From positions 1 through 64,000 of the forward strand of contig NZ_LAJC01000018.1 of the NCBI RefSeq assembly GCF_000981225.1: a stretch of DNA of 64,000 nt, in the 5' to 3' direction. The number at the start of each line of letters is the position of its first letter. The first letter of the stretch is position 1. This document shows, one piece after another, positions 28,500 through 38,868 of this stretch. The stretch comes from Allosalinactinospora lopnorensis (GTDB taxonomy: Bacteria; Actinomycetota; Actinomycetes; Streptosporangiales; Streptosporangiaceae). The position numbers were made by a program, and so were the translations under genes. The notes under the pieces are model-generated. The model was not told the origin of the DNA. It saw only the letters and a list, made by a program, of their open reading frames with translations, and made no database searches.

Positions 28500-29297
28500 T
28501 CAGTAGCGCGCCGGGAGGACCTTCTTGGCGGCCTGGTAGATCTCCGTGATCTCGTCCTCGCTCAGCCGGTCACTGCCGCTGCGCAGCCACTTGCGGACCT
28601 TGGTTCCGCTGATGATGTCGACCCCGCGCAGGCGGTGGCTGTCCCACGGCATGGTCGGCCCGTAGATCGCCAGCGACGCGCGGACCTTGATGTCGCGGCC
28701 CACTTCCTCACTGATGAGCCGCTCGGCGGTGCGGGCCTCCTCCAGAGCTTCGTCGATGCGCTCGTTCTTGGAGAAGCGGCCGTGGTAGAGCTTCTCCAGC
28801 TTGTTCCGGAGGGGGAGCCGCCGATCCCAGGACTCGGAGTCGATCGAGAACGCTCCCCGGCGCCCGACGATGAAGTGGTCGATCTGCCCGTTCCCGCCGG
28901 GGATCCCCCGTGCGTGCAGCACCCGGTAGCCGAGCCGCTTCATGACCTTGAGCTGGGCCTCGGTTCGTCTTTGCGCCGCTGAGGGCGTGCGCCACCGCGG
29001 TACCTCGGACTGGCGGCGCGCGGAACGGACGGTGAAGGCGATGACGGTGGCGATGGCGAACGTGGCCCCGATGCGCCAGTCGGCCGTGAGGAGGCCCACG
29101 GCCAACCCCACCGCCGCCGCGGCACCGCCACGGATCACCCACCGCCGCCCCGACTCTGAGGACACCAGGGCAGCGTACGTTTTCCGGGGTCCCGCGGAGC
29201 CCCCGGAGCTTTCGCCGCGGCCACCTACGAAAGGCGATGCGTTCGCCGTCCCGCTCTGCTGTTGGTCGCCGTCTTGGAGTCTGGTCGCCGATTCCAC
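28500..29297 (-). CDS. NERD domain membrane protein
   Basis: A 265-residue protein with a hydrophilic start, two adjacent hydrophobic segments (about residues 54-70 and 75-90), then a NERD (nuclease-related) domain: GYRVLHARGIPGGNGQIDHFIVGRRGAFSIDSE, ending with LRGVDIISGTKVRKWL. NERD domains resemble Holliday-junction-type nucleases; activity and role are unknown. GTG 29297 is the annotated start with no strong ribosome site. Divergent from the amidase gene. Confidence 0.8.
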   Translation of the reverse strand: MESATRLQDGDQQQSGTANASPFVGGRGESSGGSAGPRKTYAALVSSESGRRWVIRGGAAAAVGLAVGLLTADWRIGATFAIATVIAFTVRSARRQSEVPRWRTPSAAQRRTEAQLKVMKRLGYRVLHARGIPGGNGQIDHFIVGRRGAFSIDSESWDRRLPLRNKLEKLYHGRFSKNERIDEALEEARTAERLISEEVGRDIKVRASLAIYGPTMPWDSHRLRGVDIISGTKVRKWLRSGSDRLSEDEITEIYQAAKKVLPARY

Positions 29298-29487
29298 GCA
29301 CAGAAGGGTAGTTCGATCCGTATGCGAGTCCTAGCCCATTGAATCTCACACTTTTCTTTCCCCGAGTGGTCCGAATGTCACGTGTCCGGCGGCCGACTCC
29401 GGGGAATAACTAGTCTTTTCCACCTCTCTAGAGATGTTTCGGCCGGCCGGGCCTCCGGTCCGGCAGGGGACCCACTAGCCTCAGCAC

Positions 29488-30912
29488 ATGAACCAGATTC
29501 ATGATCTGACCGCGATCGAGCTGATGGAGCGGGTCCGGCGCCGCGAACTCTCCCCGGTGGAGGTCACCGAGCACTACCTGGGGCGCATTGAGCGGCACGA
29601 CCGGCAGCTCGGGGCCTTCATTACGGTCACCGAGGACTCTGCCCGCCTGCAAGCCCGGAACGCGGAGAAGCGTGTTCTTCGCGACACGCCGGACGAGCTG
29701 CCCCCGCTGCTCGGCATCCCGGTGCCGGTCAAGGACCTCGAACCGCTCGCGGGGGTGCGCCATACCTACGGCTCCGCGGTCTATGCCGACAGGGTCGCCG
29801 ACGTCGACGCGGAATTCGTCGCCGAACTGCGCAAAGCGGGCGCCGTCTTCCCCGGCAAGACGAACACCCCCGAATTCGGCTCGCCCTGCTACACCGAGAA
29901 CGATATCGCCTCGCCGGCCCGCACGCCCTGGGACCTGGCGCGTTCGGCGGGGGGATCCAGCGGCGGCGCCGCGGCGGCCGTGGCCGGGGGACTGGCGCCG
30001 GTCGCACAGGGGGGCGACGGCGGCGGGTCGATCCGGATCCCCGCGAGCGTGTGCGGGATCTACGGTCTCAAACCCACGCGCGGCCGCATTACGGGAGCAC
30101 CGCTCAAACCCGATCTCCTCGGGCTGTCGACGGCCGGGCCGCTCAGCCGGACAGTGAGCGACGCCGCCCTGCTGCTCGACGTCATGGCGGTCAACCAGCC
30201 GGGAGACTACTACACCGCGCCGCCGTTGCCCGAAGGGGAGACCTTCCTCGACCATGCCCGCCGCGAGCCGGGACGGCTGCGCATCGCCCGGTTCCGCGCC
30301 CCGGCGCTGACCGGGGTCGAGGTCCACCCCGATGTCGTCGCCGGCTACGACTCGGCGACGGAGCTCCTCGCGGGCCTGGGCCACGAGATCGAGGAGATCG
30401 AGCCGCCGTTCGACGAGTCGATCGCCGGGGACTTCCTGACGGTCTGGGCCGCGATGACGATCGCCAACCCGGTGCCGCGCGAGCAGGAGGCGCGCCTGCG
30501 CCCCATCAACCGCTGGTTGCGCGAGCAGGCCCGGAACACCACGGTCGCCGGGTATCTGCGGGCGACCATCCGACTGCAACAGCAGGTCCGGGCGGCGCTG
30601 CCCAAGATGCTGTCCTATGACGCGGTCCTCACCCCGACGCTGGCGCTGCCTCCGGTGCCTGTCGGCCACTTCGACGCCGAACCGGAGGAGGAGTTCCGCC
30701 GTATGGCGCACTTCACCCCGTTCACCTCGATGTTCAACGTCACCGGTCAGCCGTCGGTCAGCGTCCCGTTGCACTGGACGGACGGCGGACTGCCGATCGG
30801 GGTCATGCTCTCCGGGCGCATGGGCGGTGAGCCGACACTGCTCTCCCTCTCCGCGCAACTGGAGGCGGCGCGGCCGTGGCTGCATCGCACGCCCCCGATC
30901 TGGACCGGTTGA
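29488..30912 (+). CDS. Amidase (amidase signature family)
   Basis: A 474-residue hydrolase of the amidase signature family, which cuts C-N amide bonds with a Ser-cisSer-Lys triad. The Lys is in [10 protein letters not shown], and the serines in the Gly/Ser-rich block [18 protein letters not shown] and [12 protein letters not shown]. Substrate is not evident; it is not in a gat operon, so GatA is unlikely. The start [18 protein letters not shown] matches the family. Its stop lies 8 bases from the stop of the convergent small membrane-protein gene. Confidence 0.92.
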   Translation: MNQIHDLTAIELMERVRRRELSPVEVTEHYLGRIERHDRQLGAFITVTEDSARLQARNAEKRVLRDTPDELPPLLGIPVPVKDLEPLAGVRHTYGSAVYADRVADVDAEFVAELRKAGAVFPGKTNTPEFGSPCYTENDIASPARTPWDLARSAGGSSGGAAAAVAGGLAPVAQGGDGGGSIRIPASVCGIYGLKPTRGRITGAPLKPDLLGLSTAGPLSRTVSDAALLLDVMAVNQPGDYYTAPPLPEGETFLDHARREPGRLRIARFRAPALTGVEVHPDVVAGYDSATELLAGLGHEIEEIEPPFDESIAGDFLTVWAAMTIANPVPREQEARLRPINRWLREQARNTTVAGYLRATIRLQQQVRAALPKMLSYDAVLTPTLALPPVPVGHFDAEPEEEFRRMAHFTPFTSMFNVTGQPSVSVPLHWTDGGLPIGVMLSGRMGGEPTLLSLSAQLEAARPWLHRTPPIWTG

Positions 30913-30920
30913 CCGCCGGA

Positions 30921-31250
30921 TCACCGCGGCGCGAGGTCGGGATCCGCGGTGGTCCGCGCCTCCGCCGGCACCGGCGGGAGCAGCGGGACGAGCAGGCCCA
31001 TCCCCAGCGCGGCGGCGAACGCGCGCTGGAGCGGCCGGTGCGTCCCGGGCAACGTACCGGCGACGATCCGGCCGACCAGCGAGCCCAGCGCCCAGATCGC
31101 GGCCAGGACGATCACGTACCCCGGGGCGGCCCGAACGAACAGCGTGTGACCGATGCGGTTCCAGTGGCTCGGCTTCCGCCCGATCCGTCCGAAGAAACCG
31201 GAGGAATCGGCGGAAAAGGTCGTCCGGAAGGGGGTGCTGGCATGGCGCAC
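30921..31250 (-). CDS. Small hypothetical membrane protein
   Basis: A 109-residue frame that I do not recognise. Residues about 45-63 (APGYVIVLAAIWALGSLVG) and 78-94 (RAFAAALGMGLLVPLLPPV) look like two membrane helices separated by a basic loop, and the N-terminus is basic and aromatic. Fills the gap between amidase and malQ neatly. GTG 31250 is the only good start; it would be divergently transcribed from malQ with 32 bases between starts. Real gene probable, but no family evidence. Confidence 0.5.
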   Translation of the reverse strand: MRHASTPFRTTFSADSSGFFGRIGRKPSHWNRIGHTLFVRAAPGYVIVLAAIWALGSLVGRIVAGTLPGTHRPLQRAFAAALGMGLLVPLLPPVPAEARTTADPDLAPR

Positions 31251-31282
31251 CTATCACGTGTCCGCTGGGTGCGGCATGATCG

Positions 31283-33345
31283 GTGTCTGTGAGTGATGCG
31301 GAGTTGACCCGGCTGGCCGAAGAGCTGGCGGTGGCGACGGAGTACGAGGACTGGCGCGGCCGCCGAGTGCGTGTTGGGATCGACACGCTCCGACACGTCC
31401 TGACGACCCTCGGGGTGGACGTCACCGATCCGGGCGCCGCGTTGCGGGCGCGCCAGGAGGAGGCCGCGCGCCGGCTGCTCCCGCCCGCCGCCGTCGCCCG
31501 CTGGGGGCGCACGCCGCGGCTCCGGCTGCCCCCGGGGGCCGAGACCTGGGTGGAACTGGAGCATGATCGCCGGACGCCGCTGGGTCCCGGCCTGCCGATG
31601 GGGGTGCATGCACTGCACGCGGAGTACGGCGGTGTCCACCAGCGGGCCCCGCTGCTGGTCGTCCCCGACCGCCTGGAAACCGCCGAGGCCTTGAGCGAGC
31701 ACCGGGTGTGGGGCCTCATGGTGCAGCTCTACTCGTTGCGCTCCCGCGCCTCCTGGGGAATGGGCGACCTGCGCGATCTCGCCGAGCTCGCCGATTGGAG
31801 CGCGCGCGACCTGGGGGCGGGGTTCACCGCGATCAACCCGGTGCACGCCACCGAGCCCGTACCGCCGATCGAACCCTCCCCCTACCTCCCGGTGAGCCGT
31901 CGTTACGCGAGCCCTCTGTACATCCGGATCGAGGACGTTCCCGAATACGCGCGCCTGGAACCGGCGCGACGCGAGGAGATACAGCGGCTCGCCCGCCCGC
32001 TGCGCGAGCAGGGGCGCACCGCGGACCTGCTGGACCGCGACGCCATGTGGCGTGCCAAGCGCGCGGCCTTGGAGATCCTCTTCGAGGCTCCCAGACCCCC
32101 CGAACGGCAGGCCTCCTACCAGGCGTTCCTGGAACGCGAAGGGGTCTGGCTGGTGGAGTTCGCCACGTGGTGCGCGCTGGCCGAGGAGCACGGCTCCGAC
32201 TACCGATCCTGGCCCGAGCGGCTGCGAGACGTCTCCACGCACCCAGTGGGGGCCGAGGCGCTGCGTCGCTGGCCCGGTATCGAGTTCCACCGCTGGCTGC
32301 AATGGGTCATCGACGATCAGCTGGCCGCCGCGCAGGCCACCGCGCGCGCGGCGGGCATGCCGGTCGGCATCGTGCACGACCTCGCCATTGGCGTGCAGCC
32401 CGGCGGAGCCGAGGCCTGGATGCACCGCGACGCGCTGGTCGCCGGGGTGAGCGTGGGGGCGCCGCCTGACGAGTTCAACCAGCAGGGACAGGACTGGGGG
32501 CAACCGCCCTGGCACCCCGTCCGGCTCGCCGAGCAGGGTTACGGCCCGTTCCGGCAGGTGCTCCGGCAGACCATGCGGCACGCCGGCGGTCTGCGGATGG
32601 ACCACATCGCGGGGCTGTTCCGGCTCTGGTGGGTACCCGAGGGAGCCTCCCCCGACCAGGGGACCTATGTGCGCTACGACCACGAGGGCATGGTCGGTGC
32701 CCTGGCGCTGACCGCGCACGAGTCGGACGCTCTCGTGGTGGGCGAGGATCTCGGGACGGTGGAGCCGTGGGTCCGCCGCCATCTGGCCGAGCGCGGGATC
32801 CTCGGCACGTCGGTGCTGTGGTTCGAGCGCGACGAGGACGGCAACCCCCGGCGCCTGATCAGTGGCGGCGCGATTGCCTGGCCACAGTGGCCACCCACGA
32901 TTTCCCGCCCGTCGCCTCCTACCTGTCGTCGGAGCACATCGAACTGCGAGACCGGCTGGGGCTGCTGAAACGGCCGGTGCACGAGGAGCGCGCCGCGGCC
33001 GAACAGCTGGTGCGTTCCTGGTGCGCGATGCTCGTCGAGCTGGGGCTGCTGGACGCCGATACGGACCCGGTCTCCGAACCGGCCAAGGTCGTGGCCGCCC
33101 TGCACGGCTACCTCGCCCGGACCCCGGCCAGGATGATCGGGGTGGCCCTGGCCGACGTCGTCGGCGATCGGCGGATGCAGAACCAGCCCGGCACCAGAGA
33201 CGAGTACCCGAACTGGCGCATCCCGCTGGCCAACGCCGAAGGAGAGCCGGTGCTGCTTGACGAGCTGGCCGCCGATCCGCAGGTCACCACGTTGGTCCGG
33301 CGCGTGCTGCGCCCGCTGTTGAACCATTCCTCCGTCGAGCAGTGA
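31283..33345 (+). CDS. malQ: 4-alpha-glucanotransferase (GH77), one frameshift
   Basis: Transfers 1,4-alpha-glucan chains (amylomaltase) in maltodextrin and glycogen turnover; 687 residues after repair. Catalytic residues are visible: nucleophile Asp in LRMDHIAGLFRLWWVP, acid Glu in VVGEDLGTVEP, and the third Asp in TVATHDFPP. The last is in another frame: a single base is missing near 32845-32865, within CCCCCGGCGCC. The N-terminal 130 residues are the actinobacterial extension. GTG 31283 is tentative; no strong ribosome site, so a leaderless mRNA is possible. Converges on pepN with a GC-rich inverted repeat between. Confidence 0.9.
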
Positions 33346-33385
33346 GAAGGCCCACCGCCCCGGCGGAGCGGCGGGCCACTGCGGA
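33346..33385. terminator. Possible bidirectional terminator between malQ and pepN
   Basis: The 40-base gap between the two stop codons contains GGCCCACCGCC and, after about 10 bases, GGCGGGCC, able to form an imperfect stem of about ten pairs usable on either strand. Confidence 0.4.
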
Positions 33386-35947
33386 TCAGTTTGCGGTTGC
33401 GGCCTTTCCGTCCCTGCGCTGGGCGCGCAGCGCGCGCTCGACGCCCGCGCGGCCCTCGACCAGCAGCCGGCGCAGCGCCGGAGGCGGGTTCTCCACCTCG
33501 ATGTAGGCATCGGTCCGGCGCAGGGTCTCCTCCTCGATGAGGTGGCTCGGATAGGCGATCTCGGCGAAGGACTGGGCGAACTCCCCGGTCCAGTTCTGCC
33601 ACGCGTCGCCGAGCAGGGCGAAGTACTTCTCCACGTAGGGCCGGTACAGCTCGCGGTGTGCCGGTTCGGTGAACCCGCCCAGCGTGGCCCGGAACTCGGC
33701 ATTGGCCATTTCGGTGGCCGACCTGATCCGCTCCCAGGCCTGGGCCTTGGCCTCCGGTGTCGGGATCGCGGCCCGGCAGCCGGCCGCCTGGCGTTCGCCC
33801 GTGGCGGTCGGGTCGGACTCCAGCTGGACGGTGATCTCCTTCTCCTCGGCCCTGCCGTTAACCACCAGCCGGCGTAGCAGGGCCCAGCGCAGGTCGGTGT
33901 CGATGGTCAGCCCGTCGACGGTGATGGCGCCGTCGAGCAGCCCCTGCAGCAGTGACAGGTGCTCGTTGTCAACGGCCGCGTCGGCGAAGCCCTGCGCGTA
34001 GGCGAGCTGCAGGTCGCTGCCCGGTTCGGCGGCGGTGAGCAGCTCGCGCAGCCGCCCGGCGAGAAGCGAGAACCCGGTTTCGCGCCATTCGGGGGCGGCG
34101 TAGTTGTGCAGTACCGCGACCGCCTGGCGCAGCAGCATCTGCGTCACGGAGACGTCGCGCACCCCGCCGATACCCGACACCACCAGCCGGACGTAGTCGC
34201 GCGCGGCCATCTCGGCGTCGCGGGTCATGTCCCAGGCGGCGGAGAAGCACAGCGCGCGCGGCAGCGACTCGCGGATCTCCCCGACACCCGCGACCACGGT
34301 ACGCAGCGATCGCTCATCCAGCCTGATCTTGGTGAAGGTCAGGTCGTCGTCGTTGATCAGCACCAGGTCGGGCTGTGCCTTGCCGACCAGCTGCGGTACC
34401 TCGGTGCGCTCGCCGATGACGTCCAGCTCCACGCGTTCGCGGCGCACGATCCCCTCGTCGGTGCGGTCGTACAGGCCGATGGCGAGCCGGTGCGACCGCA
34501 GCGTCGGGTAGTCGGGGGCGGCCTCCTGCAGCACGGCGAAGGAGGTGAAGGCGCCATCGGTGTCCGTCTCGAAGTCCGCGCGCATGGTGTTGACGCCCGC
34601 GGTCTCCAGCCACTCCCGCGACCAGGCGGACAGGTCGCGGCCCGAAGCGTGCTCCAGCTGGCGCAGCAGGTCGCTCAGCTCGGTGTTGCCCCAGGCGTGT
34701 TCCTTGAAGTACTCGCGCACCCCGGCGAAGAACGCGTCCACCCCCACGTAGGCGACGAGCTGCTTGAGCACCGCAGCGCCCTTGGCGTAGGTGATGCCGT
34801 CGAAGTTGACCTCAACGGCCTGGATGTCGGGGATGTCCGCCGCGATCGGGTGCGTCGAGGGCAGCTGGTCCTGGCGGAGCGCCCACGCCTTCTCGATGTT
34901 GGCGAACGTCGTCCAGGCGTCCTTCCATTTGGTGGCCTGGGCCTGGCAGTACACGCTGGCGAAGGTGGCGAAGGACTCGTTCAGCCACAGATCGTCCCAC
35001 CAGCGCATGGTGACCAGGTCGCCGAACCACATGTGCGCCATCTCGTGCAGGATCGTCTCGGCGCGGCGCTCGTAGCGGGCGTCGGTGACGCGGGAGCGGA
35101 AGACGTAGTCCTCCAGGAACGTGACGGCCCCGGCGTTCTCCATGGCTCCGGCGTTGAACTCCGGCACGAACAGCTGGTCGTACTTGTCGAACGGGTACCG
35201 CAGGCCGAAGAGGTCGTGGTAGAAGTCGAAGCCCTGCCTCGTGACCTCGATGATCGCGTCGGCGTCGAGGTGTTCGGAGAGGGAGGCGCGGCAGAACACG
35301 CCGAGCGGGATGCCGTCGTGCTCGTCGCGCACCACGTGGTATGGGCCGGCGATCAGCGCGGTGATGTAGGTCGACATCGGCTGGGAGGCCGGGAAGTGCC
35401 ACCGGACCTTGGGCGGCTCGCCCTCGATCCCCTCGACCGCTTCGCGGACGACGTCCGGCGCGGTGTTCGAGACGACTTCGAAGTCGGCCGGGGCCAACAC
35501 CGTCAACTCGAACCGCGCCTTGAGGTCGGGCTGGTCGAAGCAGGTGTACATCCGGTGCGCGTCACACGTCTCGAACTGCGTGTACAGGTAGGTCTTTCCG
35601 TCGACCGGATCCACGAAGCGGTGCAGGCCCTCGCCGGTGCGCATGTAGTTGGCGTCGGCCAGGACCCGCAGCACGTTGCTGGCCTCCAGGCCGGGCAGCG
35701 TGATGCGCCCGCCGTCGAACACCTTCTCCGGGTCCAGTTCGCGCCCGTTGAGTTCGATGCTGTTGACCCTCTGCGCGACGAGGTCGATGAAGGTGCCGGC
35801 ACCGGGCTCGGAGCAGTCGAACCGGACCACCGTCGCGGACTGGAAGGTCTGGTCGCCCTGGGTGAGGTCGAGTTCCACACCGTAGGAGGAGACGTCGAGG
35901 ATTCGAGCCCGCTCTCGTGCCTCGTCACGTGTCAGGTTGCCCGCCAC
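33386..35947 (-). CDS. pepN: Aminopeptidase N (M1 family)
   Basis: Zinc aminopeptidase, 853 residues, removing N-terminal residues from peptides in the cytosol. The substrate-recognition motif GAMENAGAV and the zinc motif HEMAHMWFGD followed by LWLNESFATF (third ligand Glu) are complete; the C-terminal ERAP1-like domain is present. GTG 35947 is used, with GGAGCAGG upstream. The length is like Streptomyces PepN. Divergent from the DsbA-fold gene across 242 bases. Confidence 0.95.
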   Translation of the reverse strand: MAGNLTRDEARERARILDVSSYGVELDLTQGDQTFQSATVVRFDCSEPGAGTFIDLVAQRVNSIELNGRELDPEKVFDGGRITLPGLEASNVLRVLADANYMRTGEGLHRFVDPVDGKTYLYTQFETCDAHRMYTCFDQPDLKARFELTVLAPADFEVVSNTAPDVVREAVEGIEGEPPKVRWHFPASQPMSTYITALIAGPYHVVRDEHDGIPLGVFCRASLSEHLDADAIIEVTRQGFDFYHDLFGLRYPFDKYDQLFVPEFNAGAMENAGAVTFLEDYVFRSRVTDARYERRAETILHEMAHMWFGDLVTMRWWDDLWLNESFATFASVYCQAQATKWKDAWTTFANIEKAWALRQDQLPSTHPIAADIPDIQAVEVNFDGITYAKGAAVLKQLVAYVGVDAFFAGVREYFKEHAWGNTELSDLLRQLEHASGRDLSAWSREWLETAGVNTMRADFETDTDGAFTSFAVLQEAAPDYPTLRSHRLAIGLYDRTDEGIVRRERVELDVIGERTEVPQLVGKAQPDLVLINDDDLTFTKIRLDERSLRTVVAGVGEIRESLPRALCFSAAWDMTRDAEMAARDYVRLVVSGIGGVRDVSVTQMLLRQAVAVLHNYAAPEWRETGFSLLAGRLRELLTAAEPGSDLQLAYAQGFADAAVDNEHLSLLQGLLDGAITVDGLTIDTDLRWALLRRLVVNGRAEEKEITVQLESDPTATGERQAAGCRAAIPTPEAKAQAWERIRSATEMANAEFRATLGGFTEPAHRELYRPYVEKYFALLGDAWQNWTGEFAQSFAEIAYPSHLIEEETLRRTDAYIEVENPPPALRRLLVEGRAGVERALRAQRRDGKAATAN

Positions 35948-36189
35948 GTCCTGCTCCCTTCACGGCCGTCGCCTCCGCCGGCCGGGTCGCTGATGGTCGG
36001 TCTCGTCGCGAAGCCGCGCGGCACCGACCTACTGACCTTGAACATCGTCTGTTTCCGATCCTGCCACGCATCGTCGCGGAATGCGGAACCCGGCGAATCG
36101 GTTGGGGCGAGGCGGAACCCCCCAAAGCGCGACCGGCGCAACGGCCGCGCATAGGGCGCGAACGCAGCCGGAACGAGGAGGAATGCAGG

Positions 36190-36801
36190 GTGAGCGAGCA
36201 ACCGGCCACCGTCGACTTCTGGTTCGACCCGAAGTGCCCGTGGGCGTGGATCACGTCGCGATGGCTGCTGGAAGTCGAGAAGGTCCGACCGGTGCGGGCG
36301 CGCTGGCACGTGATGAGCCTGGCCGTGCTCAACGAGGACAAGGAGGTCTCGGAGGAGTACCGGCGGTTGATCGCGGAGGCGTGGGGACCGGTCCGGGTCG
36401 CCATCGCCGCCGAGCAGCGCTTCGGGAACGAGGTACTGGGCCCCCTTTACACCGCTCTGGGCACCCGCTTCCACGTTCACAAGGAGCCCGCGACGACCGA
36501 GACGATCACGGCGGCCCTGGCCGATACCGGCCTTCCCGGGGATCTGGCGCAGGCCGCCGGCTCCAGTGACTACGATGGGGCACTGCGCAGGTCGCACAAG
36601 GACGGCATGGACCGTGTCGGGTACGAGGTCGGCACCCCGGCGGTCTCGGTCGATGGCGTGTCGTTCTTCGGTCCCGTGGTGACACCCGCTCCAAAGGGTG
36701 AGCAGGCCGGGAAGCTGTGGGACGGTGTCCTGCTGGTCGCCGGCACCGATGGCTTCTACGAACTCAAGCGGAGCCGGGACCGCGACCCCGTCTTCGACTG
36801 A
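36190..36801 (+). CDS. DsbA-fold (thioredoxin-like) protein, Rv2466c type
   Basis: A 203-residue DsbA-family protein similar to the mycothiol-dependent reductase Rv2466c. The active-site region is FWFDPKCPWAWITSRW: the first Cys is present but the second position of CPWC is Ala, so only a single-cysteine mechanism (for instance with mycothiol) could work. The other family marks WHVMSLAVLNE and VGTPAVSVDG are present. GTG 36190 has GAGGAGG 7 bases upstream. Cytosolic, with no signal peptide. A very small acidic gene follows after 45 bases. Confidence 0.85.
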   Translation: MSEQPATVDFWFDPKCPWAWITSRWLLEVEKVRPVRARWHVMSLAVLNEDKEVSEEYRRLIAEAWGPVRVAIAAEQRFGNEVLGPLYTALGTRFHVHKEPATTETITAALADTGLPGDLAQAAGSSDYDGALRRSHKDGMDRVGYEVGTPAVSVDGVSFFGPVVTPAPKGEQAGKLWDGVLLVAGTDGFYELKRSRDRDPVFD

Positions 36802-36846
36802 CATCCGAGCGATAACCGTCTCGTACGGCGTGAAGGGGCGTGAAAG

Positions 36847-37011
36847 ATGAGCGCACCGGATGATGAGCGGCAGGTCGAGCTGTCCGACGACGAGTTGGAG
36901 ATCCTGCCCGACGGACCCGGCGACGAACATGGCGCCGGGTGGGGAGGGGCCCTCTTCGGGGGAGACGACATCGCCCGGCTGCTGGAGGAGCGCCCGCCGC
37001 ACTGGGACTGA
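36847..37011 (+). CDS. Small acidic hypothetical protein
   Basis: A 54-residue frame, ATG 36847 to TGA 37009-37011, with a weak G-rich ribosome site (GGGGCGTG) before it. About a third of the residues are Asp or Glu, with a Gly/Trp-rich centre (GAGWGGALFGGDD) and ending ARLLEERPPHWD. No family recognised. It lies between the DsbA-fold and aldehyde dehydrogenase genes in the same direction, and its codon third positions are strongly G/C, as in neighbouring genes. Confidence 0.5.
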   Translation: MSAPDDERQVELSDDELEILPDGPGDEHGAGWGGALFGGDDIARLLEERPPHWD

Positions 37012-37067
37012 TCCCCGGGGAACCCTGGCCGTGAATACCAGAATCCGGTTCTGGGAAAGTGGCTTCC

Positions 37068-38495
37068 ATGCGATCCCTTTACCTCAACGGGGCCTGGACC
37101 GGCTCCTCCTCGGACCAGGCCCTCGACGTGATCAACCCCGCGACCGAGCAGGTCATCGACTCCGTGCCGGCGGGCGACCCGGCTGACGTCGACCGTGCCG
37201 TGGCGGCGGCCAAGGCGGCCTTTCCCTCCTGGTCGGCTCTGAGCGTCGCGGAGCGCCGCTCGTACCTCGAGCGTGCCCTGGAACTGTTCCGGCGGCGCGC
37301 CGAGGACGTCGCCGCCACCATGGCCGCCGACATGGGGGCCCCTCTGAAGTTCGCCACCAAGATCCAAGCGGGCCTTCCGATGGTGATGTTCCAGACCTAC
37401 CTGGACCTGCTGGACGAGGTGGGCGAACGCTACTTCACCGGTGAGAGGGTCGGTGAGTCCCTGGTCGTCCGTGAACCGGTCGGCGTCGTCGGCGCCATCA
37501 CCCCGTGGAACTACCCCCTGCACCAGATCGTGCTGAAGGTGATCCCGGCGCTCGCGGCGGGCAACACCGTGGTGCTCAAACCCAGCGAGATCGCCCCGCT
37601 CGGCGCGTACGCGCTCGCTGAAGTCTTCCACGACGCCGGGCTGCCGGCGGGCGTGTTCAACCTCGTCTCCGGTACCGGTCCGGTCGTCGGTGAGGCGATC
37701 GCCGCCCACCCCGACGTGGACATGGTCTCCTTCACCGGTTCCGGGCGGGCCGGCCGGCGGGTGAGCGAGGTCGCCTCGGCCACGGTGAAAAGGGTCGCCT
37801 TGGAACTCGGCGGGAAGTCGCCCAACGTGATCCTGCCCGATGCCGATCTCCGGCACGCGGTCAAGCGCGGCGTGGCCGATGTGATGCGCAACACCGGGCA
37901 GAGCTGCAACGCGCTCACCCGGATGCTCGTGCACCGGGACCAGTACGACGAGGCCGTACGGACGGCCGCCGAAGCCGCCGCGAAGCACGCCCCCGGCGAC
38001 CCCCTTGAGGAGGGCACCCGCATGGGGCCGCTGGTCTCCAAGGCCCAGCTCGACCGCGTCCGCGACTACATCGGTATCGGTGTGAAGGAGGGCGCACGGC
38101 TGGTCACCGGTGGTGCCGAGCCGCCCGAGGGCCGCGAGCAGGGCTACTACGTCCAACCGACGGTCTTCGCCGACGTGCGCAATGACATGCGCATCGCCCA
38201 GGAGGAGATCTTCGGTCCCGTCCTCGTGCTGATCCCGTACGACTCCGAGGAGGAGGCCGTCGAGATCGCCAACGACACGGTCTACGGACTCAACGCCGCG
38301 GTGTGGGCGGGCGACCGCGATCACGGGCTCGCTGTGGCCCGGAGGCTCCGGGCGGGGCAGGTCGAGGTGAACGGCGGCGACTTCAACCCGCGCGTCCCGT
38401 TCGGCGGCTACAAGCAGTCCGGTGTCGGACGCGAGTGGGGCATCCACGGGCTCGACGAGTTCTGCGAGGTCAAGGCGGTACAGCTTGGCGCCTGA
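37068..38495 (+). CDS. Aldehyde dehydrogenase family protein
   Basis: An NAD(P)-dependent aldehyde dehydrogenase of 475 residues. The cofactor-binding region [11 protein letters not shown], general-base Glu in [13 protein letters not shown] and catalytic Cys in [12 protein letters not shown] are in order, with the C-terminal EEIFGPVL and [13 protein letters not shown]. The substrate is not determined; similarity is to the betaine/aromatic aldehyde group. ATG 37068 has GGGAAAG 9 bases upstream and is preferred over GTG 37059. Confidence 0.92.
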   Translation: MRSLYLNGAWTGSSSDQALDVINPATEQVIDSVPAGDPADVDRAVAAAKAAFPSWSALSVAERRSYLERALELFRRRAEDVAATMAADMGAPLKFATKIQAGLPMVMFQTYLDLLDEVGERYFTGERVGESLVVREPVGVVGAITPWNYPLHQIVLKVIPALAAGNTVVLKPSEIAPLGAYALAEVFHDAGLPAGVFNLVSGTGPVVGEAIAAHPDVDMVSFTGSGRAGRRVSEVASATVKRVALELGGKSPNVILPDADLRHAVKRGVADVMRNTGQSCNALTRMLVHRDQYDEAVRTAAEAAAKHAPGDPLEEGTRMGPLVSKAQLDRVRDYIGIGVKEGARLVTGGAEPPEGREQGYYVQPTVFADVRNDMRIAQEEIFGPVLVLIPYDSEEEAVEIANDTVYGLNAAVWAGDRDHGLAVARRLRAGQVEVNGGDFNPRVPFGGYKQSGVGREWGIHGLDEFCEVKAVQLGA

Positions 38496-38647
38496 CCCCA
38501 GGGCGGCGAGGCTCGGCCGCGTCCGGGGTGAGCAGTGTCACGAACGGCTCGCCGCGTCTTAGCGGAACCAGGGCACCGGGATCACACGTTGTCGGCTGTG
38601 AAAAGATGCCCCACGCGTCAGTCAGTGTCCAAGAGTCGAGGTGCGAG

Positions 38648-38791
38648 TTGAGCAAGCCGAAGGTGTCGAAGGCCGAGCCACTGAGCAAGGACCTTAAAGC
38701 CATCCTCTGGGTGAACCTCATCGCGGCGGTGTCACTGCTCCTCTTCGCCGCGATGGGCCTGGGCATAGCCACTGTGGGGGCCGCCGCCTAG
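38648..38791 (+). CDS. Very small membrane protein, TTG start
   Basis: A 47-residue frame beginning TTG 38648, with GAGG 7 bases upstream. The first 20 residues are Lys-rich (SKPKVSKAEPLSKDLK), then a single hydrophobic helix (LWVNLIAAVSLLLFAAMGLGIA), a plausible tail-anchored or single-pass topology with cytoplasmic N-terminus. No family recognised. It is followed at once by a terminator hairpin, supporting a real transcript end here. Confidence 0.5.
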   Translation: MSKPKVSKAEPLSKDLKAILWVNLIAAVSLLLFAAMGLGIATVGAAA

Positions 38792-38812
38792 CTCCGGCGC
38801 GCGGCCCGGCCG

Positions 38813-38840
38813 CGCCCGCCTCCGCTCAGCGGGGCGGGCG
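38813..38840 (+). terminator. Terminator hairpin
   Basis: CGCCCGCC-T-CCGCT pairs with AGCGG-GGCGGGCG around a 1-2 base loop with one bulged base; followed by TCCT. It separates the small membrane-protein gene from rpiB. Confidence 0.55.
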
Positions 38841-38868
38841 TCCTCTGTGTCGGACGGCCTGCAAGACT

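Noticed and set aside
29428-31719. A 763-codon open frame on the minus strand opposite the amidase and malQ
   Set aside because: It is the antisense shadow of two strongly supported genes; composition is Arg/Gly/Pro-rich with no family resemblance.
33959-36154. A 731-codon plus-strand frame across pepN
   Set aside because: Antisense shadow of a gene with intact M1 motifs.
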